This document shows, one piece after another, positions 16,542 through 25,937 of a stretch of DNA of 64,000 nt (position 1 is the first letter of the stretch; every line of letters begins with the position of its first letter). The notes beneath the pieces are model-generated. The model saw only the letters and a list, made by a program, of their open reading frames with translations, searched no databases and had not been told where the DNA came from. Made by a program: the position numbers and the translations under genes. This DNA is from Thiomicrorhabdus sp. (GTDB lineage: Bacteria; Pseudomonadota; Gammaproteobacteria; Thiomicrospirales; Thiomicrospiraceae): the NCBI RefSeq assembly GCF_963662555.1, contig NZ_OY759719.1:62001-126000 (forward strand). The letters are read 5' to 3'.

Positions 16542-17816
16542 CTATTTTTGGTTATTTTCATTTTTTTCAAGGACTTTACGGATGGCATTTTGCAAAATGT
16601 CAAAACCTTCATTAATGAGCTCTTCAGTAATAACCAATGGCCCTAAAAATTTAATCGCTTCACTATCCGCACCGGCGGTTTCAATAACAAGACCGTCATT
16701 AAAAGCAGTTGAACAAATGTCAGAAGTCAATTCCGGTTTTTTAAACTCCATACCCCAAATAAAGCCGTGACCACGAATTTCACGAATTAAATTTGGAAAG
16801 GTCAGAGCAATCTCTTCCATACGTTTTTGAACCAATTTTGATTTGGCCTTGGTTTGTTTAACCATTCGGTCATCAGCCCAATACTCTTTAAGTGCAGCCG
16901 TAACTGCAACAAAGGCTAAGTTGTTTCCACGGAATGTTCCAGAGTGTTCACCTGGGCTCCATTTATCAAGTTCAGGCTTCATCAAGACTAAAGACATCGG
17001 GTGACCAGCACCAATCGACTTAGATAACGTCACAATATCAGGTACGATACCAGCACGTTCAAAACTAAAGAACTCACCAGAACGACCATTACCTACCTGG
17101 ATATCATCAACAACCATTAAAATATCAAAGTCATCACAGATTTTACGTAACTTTTGTAGCCACTCTTCACCAGCAACGTTAATCCCCCCTTCAGCCTGAA
17201 TTGTTTCCAATACGATTGCTGCTGGAAGTTCGGTACCCGAAGAAGCATCATCTAAAATCTTACGCAGGTACGCCATAGTATCGACCTTGTCGCCTAGATA
17301 GTTGTGGAATGGTACTTGATAGGTATAGCCAGGCACACCATAGTTGTCATCATGGTAATAACTGTTACCAGTAATACTCAACGACCCCATCGACATACCA
17401 TGAAAACCGTTGGTAAAGGACATAACCTGCTTACGCCCTTTTACTTTACGAGCAATTTTTAAAGCGGTTTCAATCGCATTTGTACCCGTTGGACCCACAA
17501 ACTGTAGTTTGTAGTCTAAATTACGTGGTTTTAGAATGTTCTCTACAAACGTTTCCATAAAATCACGTTTAGCAACGGTGGCCATATCTAAAGCATGACC
17601 AATACCATCATTTTGCAGGTAGTTAATAACTGCATCATTCACAACGGGGTTATTGTGTCCGTAGTTTAGTGCACCCGCTCCAGCAAAAAAGTCGATGTAT
17701 CTCTTGCCGTCTTCATCCCAGATTTCAGCCATCTTAGACTTTGCAAAGACTGTTGGAAAAGAGCGTACATAACCCCTTACCTCTGATTCATATTGATTAA
17801 AAATACTTAACGCCAT
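16542..17816 (-). CDS. ectB: Diaminobutyrate-2-oxoglutarate transaminase
   Basis: EctB converts aspartate semialdehyde and glutamate to L-2,4-diaminobutyrate. The 424-residue class III aminotransferase has the expected blocks: FAGAGALNYGHNNP near 45-58, VGPTGTNAIETALK near 107-120, the VVDDIQVGNGRSG cofactor-contact region near 235-247, and the PLP lysine in LSKSIGAGHPMS near 264-275. Spacing to ectA is 9 bases and to ectC 9 bases, so the three are one transcript. Full length with no missing residues noted. Confidence 0.97.
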   Translation of the reverse strand: MALSIFNQYESEVRGYVRSFPTVFAKSKMAEIWDEDGKRYIDFFAGAGALNYGHNNPVVNDAVINYLQNDGIGHALDMATVAKRDFMETFVENILKPRNLDYKLQFVGPTGTNAIETALKIARKVKGRKQVMSFTNGFHGMSMGSLSITGNSYYHDDNYGVPGYTYQVPFHNYLGDKVDTMAYLRKILDDASSGTELPAAIVLETIQAEGGINVAGEEWLQKLRKICDDFDILMVVDDIQVGNGRSGEFFSFERAGIVPDIVTLSKSIGAGHPMSLVLMKPELDKWSPGEHSGTFRGNNLAFVAVTAALKEYWADDRMVKQTKAKSKLVQKRMEEIALTFPNLIREIRGHGFIWGMEFKKPELTSDICSTAFNDGLVIETAGADSEAIKFLGPLVITEELINEGFDILQNAIRKVLEKNENNQK

Positions 17817-17825
17817 GGTTAACTC

Positions 17826-18395
17826 CTATAAGTTTAAAAAAGTGTGCAGCGGAAGATCTTGCGGTGCTCGCAAGGTATATTCTTGTTCCGCTTCGTGCTC
17901 CTGGCCTGCAAAATGTTCAGCAAGAATAAAGTCTCTAACACCTAAATCTAGGCGGTATTGCTTAGCAATGGACTTAAATAATGCTTGCGATGCGGCATTA
18001 CTAGGAGCGATGGTGCAACTCACTGCGGTGAGTGCAATATTAGACTGCATTTGCTTGTAAAGCAGTTCGGTAATCAGGCGTTTAGCTAAGCCTTTACCGC
18101 GTGCAGTTGGTGATACAGCGACTTGCCAAATAAATAGATTTTGTAAATCATCAGGTCTACGATAAGCTGAGACAAAACCAACAATCTCACCATTTAGTTC
18201 GGCCAACATACAACTGTCGGCAAAATGGCTAGATTGCAAAAAATACAAGTAACTAGAATTTAAATCTAACGGTGGGCAATTTGCTACTAACTGGTATATA
18301 GCCATACCATCTTGCAAGGTAGGGGCTCTAAAATTAAGTGCTGATGCCGTCGTTTGATTGTTTGATTTGCTTAAGTTTGGGGGGTCATACTCCAT
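17826..18395 (-). CDS. ectA: Diaminobutyrate acetyltransferase
   Basis: EctA acetylates L-2,4-diaminobutyrate with acetyl-CoA. The 189-residue protein is a GNAT fold with the acetyl-CoA loop VSPTARGKGLAKRLI near 90-104 and substrate-region residues DLNSSYLYFLQSSHFADS near 43-60 typical of EctA. The start at 18395 opens MEYDPPNLSKSN; this extension before the conserved FRAPTLQDG may be partly untranslated, but no better ATG was seen. First gene of the operon; its promoter should lie in 18396-18500. Confidence 0.95.
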   Translation of the reverse strand: MEYDPPNLSKSNNQTTASALNFRAPTLQDGMAIYQLVANCPPLDLNSSYLYFLQSSHFADSCMLAELNGEIVGFVSAYRRPDDLQNLFIWQVAVSPTARGKGLAKRLITELLYKQMQSNIALTAVSCTIAPSNAASQALFKSIAKQYRLDLGVRDFILAEHFAGQEHEAEQEYTLRAPQDLPLHTFLNL

Positions 18396-18972
18396 AAAAA
18401 TACTCGGTAATTTAGTAAACGCTTGCTTGCGTTGCTTTAGTTAAAAATAGTAAAAATTAACACATTGGAAATCTAGAAAATAAACGGTAACCCCATACAG
18501 GTTTACGGCTTAAAAAGAATCATGAATTTAAAGACGATCAAGGCTTAAAAGAAAAACGACAGCACAAAGCCTTTGCTTTAAAAAGCAATCTTATGAGAGA
18601 CAATCTCAGGTAAGACAAACTCATGTAAGACAAAAAATAAGAAATTGATTCCGCAGGATAATTCCTTTGGATTTTTTTGATAAGTGACGACCGCTTAAAG
18701 CGATAAAAAGGGTCTAAAAACATGCTTTTAGAAGCTCTGTTTTTTGAATTTGAAATCTCTAAAATAAAGATGACTAAACCTTGTGGGTTATTAACTTGGC
18801 TTATTATTCAAACAAATCTAGAGCAAAACTTCAAGTTAGCTTTATCAGATAGAACCATAAACCGTCATTATCAACGTCAAAAAGATTTAGCAAATGAATA
18901 AGAAAGTGCCCTCTAACTATAATGACATTTCAATTGAAAAAAACAAACAGCCCAAGTAAATCTATCAATAAC
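18396..18972. other. 577-base gap upstream of ectA
   Basis: No convincing gene; a 61-codon frame at 18538-18723 lacks family features. Just upstream of ectA is AACGC-TTGCTT-GCGTT (18418-18433), a 5-bp inverted repeat that could be an operator. A hairpin, TTGCTTT (18573-18579) with AAAGCAA (18582-18588), lies further out. Weak -10-like hexamers occur near 18450. No EctR (MarR) gene is next to the operon. Confidence 0.5.
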
Positions 18973-21312
18973 TTAATATTCATTTACGTTTATAAAATAA
19001 ACCGTGTTTGAAAAACTACGGTTTTGAGGGTTCCAACTCAAGGGACATTTCATGCCTAAGTCAAATCCAAAAGTATTTGTTAACGTCCGTTCAAAAGTCT
19101 CCACACGGCTTTCAATATCCCCTCTCACTTGGTGACTATTTTCATATGTTTTCAGCAAAAATTTTGTAGCCAAATACATGTCGTAACAAATACTATTAAT
19201 ATACTTTTCGGGACAATTAAATTTTTGTGCAATATTCCTAAATTCAGTTGCAGTATGATCGTCGCCCTGATAATCAGGTATAGTCGACGTGACCCAAACT
19301 TTGACTTTCGGTTTTCTAATAAGCAATTTCTTTAAAGTACCAAATCCGATAAGGGATGTACTATAGAAATTAATCTCTTCATTCTCCAGAGCCTCAACCA
19401 CCTGTAAAAGGCTTTTTGCTGAACCAAAAAACATCACGTTGACAGGACGTATTTCTCTAATTTTTTTAATGGTTTCTTCGGAGTTCTGTGGCAAAAATTC
19501 AATAATTTCAACATTGCTTATCTGCTTAAAAAACTCCACCGGACTCTGCTTTAGACTCACTGGAGCATGAACCATGACTGAACGCTGCCCACTCGCATTG
19601 AATTTCTTAGCGATGGCCATTAACTCCTGTTCAATTCCAGCTTTAATATTGTAAACATTATGCGCTGTTTCAAGCCTTAAGGCCTTACAACCATTAAAAG
19701 GCGCTAATATAGGCGTTTTCAGAGTACTAGCAAACTCAGCAAATTCTTGAGAATATTGAAACGGAAAAGTGGCTCCTACCGAGCCCAAACTATTTACCGA
19801 AACCTGGTGGGTCAAATTATCTTTTAATTTCGATAACTCTGATTCATCGTCAAAAAACTCCAAGCCGATATCGGCTTGGCTTTGATCTGCAAACAACTCT
19901 AAATAGGCCAACATCGCGCCATATTTTTCTGAGATCCCAATAAAAGAAAAGTTACCGGTTAAAGGCAATGAGTAGGATAAAAACACATCTGGACTTGGCT
20001 TGTTAGACAAAACCGATTGTCCATAAAACGTTGCAAGCTCTTGACCATCCAAACCAGCGGGGTTCAATGAAATTTGATGCGGAATATTATTTTCATCACC
20101 ACTCGTTAAACAGACTGAGTCTAAGGACATATCCTGCTGATTGCCTTCTACTAACGCCATAGCATCTTCAAAAGACATTGGCTTAGCATATAAGTAACCC
20201 TGTCCGATTTTAGCTCCGTAACTCAATAATAAACTTGCCGTTTCTTGATCTTCGATACCTTCACAAACCACATCTAAGCGTAGGTCTTTACACATAGAAA
20301 TAACATTTTTAATTAAAACTTGTGATTTTTCGTCAAACAACACATTTTTAACAAAAACACGATCTATCTTAAGTTCGGTCAAAGGTAAATGATGCACCTG
20401 ACTCAAAACAGCTGAACCAGTTCCATAGTCATCCAAGGAGAGATTAAACCCCTTTAAACGTAATCTATTCAAAATATCTAACGCATTAGTAATAGCAAAA
20501 ATTTCTTTACTTTCAGTGACTTCGAAAATAACCTTACTGTGCATAATTTGATGCTGATTAACTTGCTCTTCGAGCCAGTTCGCCAAGCCTTTATCCTCTA
20601 AGTCCAGTGCCGAGAGGTTTATGGATAAAGTCAGCTTGGTAAACTTTTCCAGCATTTTTTCAAAAGCTCTCAATGCTTCACAAACAACACCTCGAGTTAA
20701 CTTTTGAATCAATCCTTGTTTTTCAGCTAACTCGATAAAATCATTAGGCATAATCAGGTCACCAGCCATGTTTTTTAACCTAACTAAAGCTTCAAATCCA
20801 ATCAAGCGCCCCGTCGCTAATTCAACTTGTGGTTGATAATGAACCACAATACGATTTTGCTCAATTAACTCTTCAACTGCATTATTGCTTAATTCCAATT
20901 TGGGGGGCTGATATGATTTTTCTTTTATTTGTGGTTCAAAATCTTCCATCACCTCTTCAACTAAAAGCTGTACGTTACGCAAGCTAAAAGGTTTTTCAAT
21001 ATGGCCAACAATATTCAAGTGATGTGCTTGGGCAAGTCGTTCGGCACTCAATAAAACAGAACGGTCAAAACCACTCATCAATATCAACATGCCTTTATAT
21101 TCATTTTCTGCAAGCCAGCGAATCACCTCAATACCATCCCGTTCAGGCATATTTAAATCTAAAAACCAAAGTAAATAACCATCAACTTGGGTTTTAGATA
21201 AACTTAATGGGTTAGATTCTTTCGCCGCTTCAATACCAATTATGTCGCAAGCATTAACCACAAGATCACAAATTGTATCGTCATCATCAACAACTAATAC
21301 TTTTACAGCCAT
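18973..21312 (-). CDS. Receiver-EAL protein fused to a periplasmic-binding-protein-like domain
   Basis: A 779-residue fusion. Residues 1-125 form a receiver with phosphoacceptor D52 and K107 (EKPF). Residues 145-390 are an EAL c-di-GMP phosphodiesterase that keeps the catalytic set: E174 (EALVR), N232, E264, DD294-295 (DDYGTG), K315, E351 and Q371. Residues about 440-775 read like a type I periplasmic binding protein of the branched-chain amino-acid/amide class (SYSLPLTGNFSFIGI, then GAMLAYLEL). No signal peptide or membrane helix is seen, so this binding fold should be cytoplasmic, which is unusual. It lies 2 bases behind the hybrid kinase gene. Likely role: a kinase-controlled, possibly ligand-gated phosphodiesterase. 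Confidence 0.75.
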   Translation of the reverse strand: MAVKVLVVDDDDTICDLVVNACDIIGIEAAKESNPLSLSKTQVDGYLLWFLDLNMPERDGIEVIRWLAENEYKGMLILMSGFDRSVLLSAERLAQAHHLNIVGHIEKPFSLRNVQLLVEEVMEDFEPQIKEKSYQPPKLELSNNAVEELIEQNRIVVHYQPQVELATGRLIGFEALVRLKNMAGDLIMPNDFIELAEKQGLIQKLTRGVVCEALRAFEKMLEKFTKLTLSINLSALDLEDKGLANWLEEQVNQHQIMHSKVIFEVTESKEIFAITNALDILNRLRLKGFNLSLDDYGTGSAVLSQVHHLPLTELKIDRVFVKNVLFDEKSQVLIKNVISMCKDLRLDVVCEGIEDQETASLLLSYGAKIGQGYLYAKPMSFEDAMALVEGNQQDMSLDSVCLTSGDENNIPHQISLNPAGLDGQELATFYGQSVLSNKPSPDVFLSYSLPLTGNFSFIGISEKYGAMLAYLELFADQSQADIGLEFFDDESELSKLKDNLTHQVSVNSLGSVGATFPFQYSQEFAEFASTLKTPILAPFNGCKALRLETAHNVYNIKAGIEQELMAIAKKFNASGQRSVMVHAPVSLKQSPVEFFKQISNVEIIEFLPQNSEETIKKIREIRPVNVMFFGSAKSLLQVVEALENEEINFYSTSLIGFGTLKKLLIRKPKVKVWVTSTIPDYQGDDHTATEFRNIAQKFNCPEKYINSICYDMYLATKFLLKTYENSHQVRGDIESRVETFERTLTNTFGFDLGMKCPLSWNPQNRSFSNTVYFINVNEY

Positions 21313-21314
21313 GA

Positions 21315-24300
21315 TTAATTATTCTCCTCAGAATTCAGTACTTTTTCCACCAAACCAATTAATTGAACTCTTGAATAAGGTTTATCTAAAACCTTTAAGC
21401 TCTGTTTTTGATCGCCGTACTGTTTCAAAAGCTCCTCAGAAAAACCAGAACATACAATACTTGGTAAATTTGGAAAACGCTTCTCAACCTCTTCTAACAA
21501 TTCAAACCCCGTCATCTCAGGCATAATTACATCAGTAATGATTAAATCAAATTGTTCTCTTTCTAAAATTTCTAATGCTAGCTTTCCACTATTAGCGGTC
21601 GTAACTTCATACCCTGCGTACTCAAGATAGGCTTTAGCGACGGACATCACATCGATTTCATCATCCACCACCAAAACCCTACCATGCCCCCCCTCGGACG
21701 GCTTAGACAAATCCAAATTCTGGCTGTCTATTGCAGGCGGAGTAGAAGGAGTGCTCGTTTGAGGTACAGATGTTTCTTGCATCCTTATCACTTCAGATAA
21801 AGCCTTACTACTTTTTGGGAAATAAAACTTAAACGATGTTCCGACGCCAAGCTCAGAATAGACCCTTATATGTCCTTTTGACTGGCTAGTAAATCCAAAA
21901 ACTTGAGCTAATCCAAGCCCCGTTCCACGGTTTTTTGATTTAGTCGTAAAGAAAGGTTCAAAAATTGAATCCACAATTTCTGGTGCAATACCTGGGCCAC
22001 GGTCTGAAAAACTTAAAACAACATAATCCCCGATTGGGATGTTTTTTTGCGTCGGGCTCTCGCTTTGCTCAACAATGCTGACATTATTCATTTCAATGAA
22101 TACATCTCCACCTTTATCCATTGCATCACGAGCATTGGTCGCTAAATTGACCATACTGGACATAAACTCTTCCGGATCTACTTCTATTGGCCAAATATCG
22201 TTATTTGGAAAAAAGTGTAACTCAACCAGTTTACCGAGAGCGGATTGGATTAAAGCCAATTCTTGTTGTAAATATTGACTAACATGCATCACGTCTAATC
22301 TTTTGGCTTCTTTTCTAGAGAAACTAAGTAACCGACGCGTTAATCGAGAAGCTTTTTGCGATGCACTCATAGCAGTATCTAAACAATTAACTATTTTTCT
22401 TCTATCCAGTTCGGTTTTTTCAAGCAGCATTGTGGAAAGTTCGATATTGCCTTGAATAGTCGTTAAAAGATTATTAAAGTCATGGGCAATACCTCCCGTT
22501 AATTGCCCCATCGCTTCCATTTTTTGATTTTGACGTAATTGTTGTTCTAATTTAACTCGATGAGTGACATCTCTAACAATACTTAATACATAACCTACAT
22601 CATGTAAAACCACTTTATTTAAGCTGATTTCCACATCAAATAAACGCCCCCCCGAATCTTGTGCATGTACGACCATGCCTTCACTCATCATGCGACTATG
22701 AGGGTTTTTATAAAATTGTTCTCGAAGAGTATGGTGAATACTTCTGGATGGCGAAGGAACCAAGTCATCAATTCGCGTTTTAAGGAATTGTTTCTCACTT
22801 ATTTTGAAAATCTCCTGAGCACGGTGATTCGTCAAAGTGATAGAACCCTCTTCATCAGACATAATAATCGCATCGGGAGCGGTATCTAAAATAGCCTTTA
22901 ATTGCGAGCTTTGGTCTTGTAAATCTTCTTCCAATTTTTTATACGAACTAATATCTTTAATGGTAACCGCTACCAATGCTGAAAAATGATACCCTCGGTC
23001 TATAACAAAACACTGGGATTCATAGACATGTCGCTCTCCTCTCAAGTCAAGTGACAATTCCATAGTGGTTTCTGCATCTAATCTAGGCTTAGAGGCAACT
23101 TCTTGCCATATTTTCTTACGCCCTTCGATTGACCAAAAGTCCAAAGGCATATCTTCAGACACTAATTCAACAAGCTTAAGAAAAACGATTGATTGATGAT
23201 TTTTACTGATGATTTCACCATCTTCATTAAAGGTAAACATAGTTTGTGGTGAATAATCAAAGAAAGAACGAATCAAGTAATTTTGATTCAATAATTTTTT
23301 ATCAGTATGGCGTTTAAGACTCCATATATACGCGATTAATAAACTCAAAAGCAATTGTGATATGAACAAATTCACAAGCAGTGTCATATCTGAGTCTGAG
23401 ATATGCCAATACCAGGGCTCAGGTTGTGGCATTGAGGCAATTAATTCGAAGTGCCCTGATTTATTAACAACCGAGCTCACATTTTCCGAAGCACCCTGTT
23501 TTAAAAGGTCAATCTGCTTGACCTCCATTAAGTAGCCAGCCTCTTCCCAAGCTCCATCTATTTTTTGACTAGATAATAGTTGCTTAGCCAATCCCGGAAA
23601 ACTTGTATCAACAACATCCCTATCAAAACCAAGCAAGCGGCCAAAGCTCCGTGCTCCATCTGGTGGAACGAGCCAATCCCCTTTTTGATTGGCTAACCAA
23701 AGTTTTTGGTTTTTAACCTTATTTATGCCCGTCAACTGCTCAAGTAAATAGTTCCCATTAAAATTAATAACAATCACACCAATGCGATTCTCTTGACTAT
23801 CAAAAACAGGAGTCGCAATTCTGATAGTCGGTTTAATTGGCACCTCAATGCGACCAAATTCGACATTTAAATCAAATTCAGAAATAAAAATGGATTCCTT
23901 CTTTAATTTATTTGATTCGATAAAATAATCACGTTTAGATTTATTTTGCAGTGCTTTTTGGGCAACAACGACAATATTGTCACCTTCTCGATTTACTCGG
24001 ACTTTTTCATAACCATCATTGCCGATAAAACGGATTTGCATTAACTCTTTATGGTACCTAATAAAAGAAGAGAACTCGTTTTGTAGAAAGGTAATTTTAT
24101 TCTCTCTAGAGAACTCAGAGAGAGGTTGCTGACTGGCTAAAAAAAGGGTATTTTGTACCATATGATTTACCCAATTTTTAACATTAACGTACCCTTTAGC
24201 AATTAATTGCTGATTTTGAGTTTTCAGTATTTCTGCGGTTTTTATAGCTTGATTACTTTGATACCAAGATAAGAAGACAAACACAACCAATAGAGATACC

Positions 24301-24347
24301 ATAAATACAAAAATAAAGCTTTGTAGAAAACCTTTGGCAAAAGTCAT
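21315..24347 (-). CDS. Hybrid sensor histidine kinase (dCACHE-PAS-PAS-HisKA-HATPase-REC)
   Basis: A 1010-residue inner-membrane kinase. A membrane helix near 9-28 and another near 330-352 enclose a ~300-residue extracytoplasmic sensor of the double-CACHE kind (IRFIGNDGYEKVRVNREGD). Two PAS-type domains follow (near 360-480 and 485-605; ILDTAPDAIIMSDEEGSI). The phosphorylated histidine is in GGIAHDFNNLL near 619; HATPase boxes are DRGPGIAPEI and GTGLGLAQVFGF; a C-terminal receiver has its aspartate in ITDVIMPEMTG near 940. The next gene, 2 bases on, is the receiver-EAL fusion, its probable output. The pair would link an external small-molecule cue to c-di-GMP breakdown. Confidence 0.85.
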   Translation of the reverse strand: MTFAKGFLQSFIFVFMVSLLVVFVFLSWYQSNQAIKTAEILKTQNQQLIAKGYVNVKNWVNHMVQNTLFLASQQPLSEFSRENKITFLQNEFSSFIRYHKELMQIRFIGNDGYEKVRVNREGDNIVVVAQKALQNKSKRDYFIESNKLKKESIFISEFDLNVEFGRIEVPIKPTIRIATPVFDSQENRIGVIVINFNGNYLLEQLTGINKVKNQKLWLANQKGDWLVPPDGARSFGRLLGFDRDVVDTSFPGLAKQLLSSQKIDGAWEEAGYLMEVKQIDLLKQGASENVSSVVNKSGHFELIASMPQPEPWYWHISDSDMTLLVNLFISQLLLSLLIAYIWSLKRHTDKKLLNQNYLIRSFFDYSPQTMFTFNEDGEIISKNHQSIVFLKLVELVSEDMPLDFWSIEGRKKIWQEVASKPRLDAETTMELSLDLRGERHVYESQCFVIDRGYHFSALVAVTIKDISSYKKLEEDLQDQSSQLKAILDTAPDAIIMSDEEGSITLTNHRAQEIFKISEKQFLKTRIDDLVPSPSRSIHHTLREQFYKNPHSRMMSEGMVVHAQDSGGRLFDVEISLNKVVLHDVGYVLSIVRDVTHRVKLEQQLRQNQKMEAMGQLTGGIAHDFNNLLTTIQGNIELSTMLLEKTELDRRKIVNCLDTAMSASQKASRLTRRLLSFSRKEAKRLDVMHVSQYLQQELALIQSALGKLVELHFFPNNDIWPIEVDPEEFMSSMVNLATNARDAMDKGGDVFIEMNNVSIVEQSESPTQKNIPIGDYVVLSFSDRGPGIAPEIVDSIFEPFFTTKSKNRGTGLGLAQVFGFTSQSKGHIRVYSELGVGTSFKFYFPKSSKALSEVIRMQETSVPQTSTPSTPPAIDSQNLDLSKPSEGGHGRVLVVDDEIDVMSVAKAYLEYAGYEVTTANSGKLALEILEREQFDLIITDVIMPEMTGFELLEEVEKRFPNLPSIVCSGFSEELLKQYGDQKQSLKVLDKPYSRVQLIGLVEKVLNSEENN

Positions 24348-24582
24348 GTTCTACTCCTAATAAAGTCAACTCTTTCATTTTGCCAGGTTTTATTCAACTT
24401 TGGGGGGGCGATTAAAAAATTTGCATCAAACTTTTCTTCATAAGAAAAAGTAATTTTTATAATTACCCCAAACTCATTACTTAATCTATTAAGATAACAA
24501 CGTATCCAAATGATTACAAAGGCGTAATTCATTCATATAAAGACTTACTAAAAAGAAAATTTACGCTAAAAAGGTTTTATTT

Positions 24583-25707
24583 ATGTCGACTTATCTCATT
24601 GCTCCCGATAGCTTTAAAGGTTCATTAGACGCCTCCAAGTTCTGCGAAATCGCCACCCAGGTCATTCAAGGCATTGAACCCGATGCTGTGGTATTTTCGC
24701 GCCCCATGTCTGATGGTGGCGAAGGTTTTATTGATAGTTTTGTTTGTGCTGGTGCCGGTCAAGCTAAATCAGCTTGGGTATCTGGACCTTTAGGCAAAAA
24801 AACCAAAGCCAGTTTTGCCTGGCAAGAAGAGAGTCAAACCGCCATTATTGAAATGGCCCAGGCTTCTGGCATTACAAAAATAAGAAAAGAAGAGTTAAAC
24901 CCTTTAAGTACACACACTTACGGTACTGGCCAATTGATTCAAGAAGCCATTAATTTAGGAGCCAAAAAAATCATTTTAGGCTTAGGCGGTTCAGCCACTA
25001 ATGATGGTGGTGCAGGTGCATTAATGGCTTTGGGTGTGCCTATGTTAGACAGTAAAGGCCAGGCTATTAATTTAGGTGGCCAAGCTTTAAAAGATCTAAG
25101 CACTATTGGCGAAATACCTGATCATCTTTTAAAAATAGATTGGCAAATTGCTTGCGATGTCACCAATCCATTGTTGGGTGAAAGCGGAGCAACAGCCATT
25201 TTTGGCCCGCAAAAAGGCGGACAACCTCATCAATTAGCGGTATTAGAAAATGCCCTCACTAACTACGCTCAAGTGTTAGAGAGCCATGCCAAAACAGCGA
25301 TTCATTTAGAACCTGGGGCAGGAGCCGCTGGCGGTATGGCTGCTGGTTTTATGGGATTGTTAAATGCTACTTTAGTGCCTGGTTTTGATGTAATTAATGA
25401 AACCCTTCAACTAGAAGAGTTAATTAAAACCCAAGCGTTTGATTACATTATTACTGGTGAAGGCCGTTTTGATAACCAAACCCGTTTTGGCAAACTGCCG
25501 TTGCGTATTGCTCAATTAGGTCATCAATTTAACATTCCAACCATTGGTATTTGCGGAAGTCTAACCTGCTCAGTTGAAGACTTGCCTGAATTTAAAGCCA
25601 TCTTTAGCATTGTGAATAAAGTCATGGATGAACGCGAAGCGATGAGCAATGCCGATTATTTATTACAGCAAACGCTTTTATCCGTCGTACCGCTTCTTGG
25701 TAAGTAA
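24583..25707 (+). CDS. Glycerate 2-kinase (GlxK/GarK family)
   Basis: A 374-residue ATP-dependent glycerate kinase of the bacterial class, which phosphorylates D-glycerate to 2-phosphoglycerate. Seen: N-terminal IAPDSFKGSLDA (6-17), FSRPMSDGGEGF near 38-50, LGLGGSATNDGGAGAL near 132-147, and the PGAGAAGGMAAGF and TGEGRFDNQT blocks near 247-260 and 292-301. Length and motifs match the family throughout. It is divergent from the kinase operon across a 235-base gap. In an autotroph it could recycle photorespiratory glycerate, but no glyoxylate genes are adjacent. The composite repeat at 25751-25804 follows. Confidence 0.93.
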   Translation: MSTYLIAPDSFKGSLDASKFCEIATQVIQGIEPDAVVFSRPMSDGGEGFIDSFVCAGAGQAKSAWVSGPLGKKTKASFAWQEESQTAIIEMAQASGITKIRKEELNPLSTHTYGTGQLIQEAINLGAKKIILGLGGSATNDGGAGALMALGVPMLDSKGQAINLGGQALKDLSTIGEIPDHLLKIDWQIACDVTNPLLGESGATAIFGPQKGGQPHQLAVLENALTNYAQVLESHAKTAIHLEPGAGAAGGMAAGFMGLLNATLVPGFDVINETLQLEELIKTQAFDYIITGEGRFDNQTRFGKLPLRIAQLGHQFNIPTIGICGSLTCSVEDLPEFKAIFSIVNKVMDEREAMSNADYLLQQTLLSVVPLLGK

Positions 25708-25750
25708 GTTGTACTGATTAGATAAACAGATTATCAAATCGTTGGATTTC

Positions 25751-25804
25751 AATTTACCCTGTGCTTAATCAACAAAAAGGCCACAGGGAATACCAGGCCT
25801 GGTA
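25751..25804. repeat. Composite palindromic repeat (copy A)
   Basis: It contains CCCTGTG (25757-25763), an 18-base spacer, CACAGGG (25782-25788), then the core palindrome at 25791-25804. Its reverse complement matches copy B at 32481-32535 in both the core and the flanking TATTCCCTGTGGC and CACAGGGTAAATT segments, with a variable spacer. Two linked inverted repeats of this kind resemble REP/MITE-type elements. Confidence 0.85.
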
Positions 25805-25854
25805 ATTTTAAGTTTTAAATGCGTTAAATTCACCTGTTGTAAATTCATCTTTAT

Positions 25855-25897
25855 GTTACACAAGCGTAACATTGTAGTAACACCCGCCATTTATGAT
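25855..25897 (+). promoter_or_regulatory. Pho-box-like phased repeats and -10 element before btaA
   Basis: GTTACA (25855), GTAACA (25866) and GTAACA (25877) start exactly 11 bases apart, the PhoB repeat period. TATGAT (25892-25897) follows as a good -10 hexamer at the spacing expected when a Pho box replaces the -35. If so, transcription starts near 25904 and the translation start must lie downstream of the ATG at 25893. PhoB control is inference; the unit is TGTTACA/CGTAACA rather than the classical CTGTCAT. Confidence 0.5.
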
Positions 25898-25937
25898 GCT
25901 CAATAACATTCCACGTGTTTATTATTGGGCAAAAACC

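Noticed and set aside
18538..18723. 61-codon minus-strand frame in the gap upstream of ectA
   Set aside because: No ribosome site and low-complexity composition; not resembling any family.
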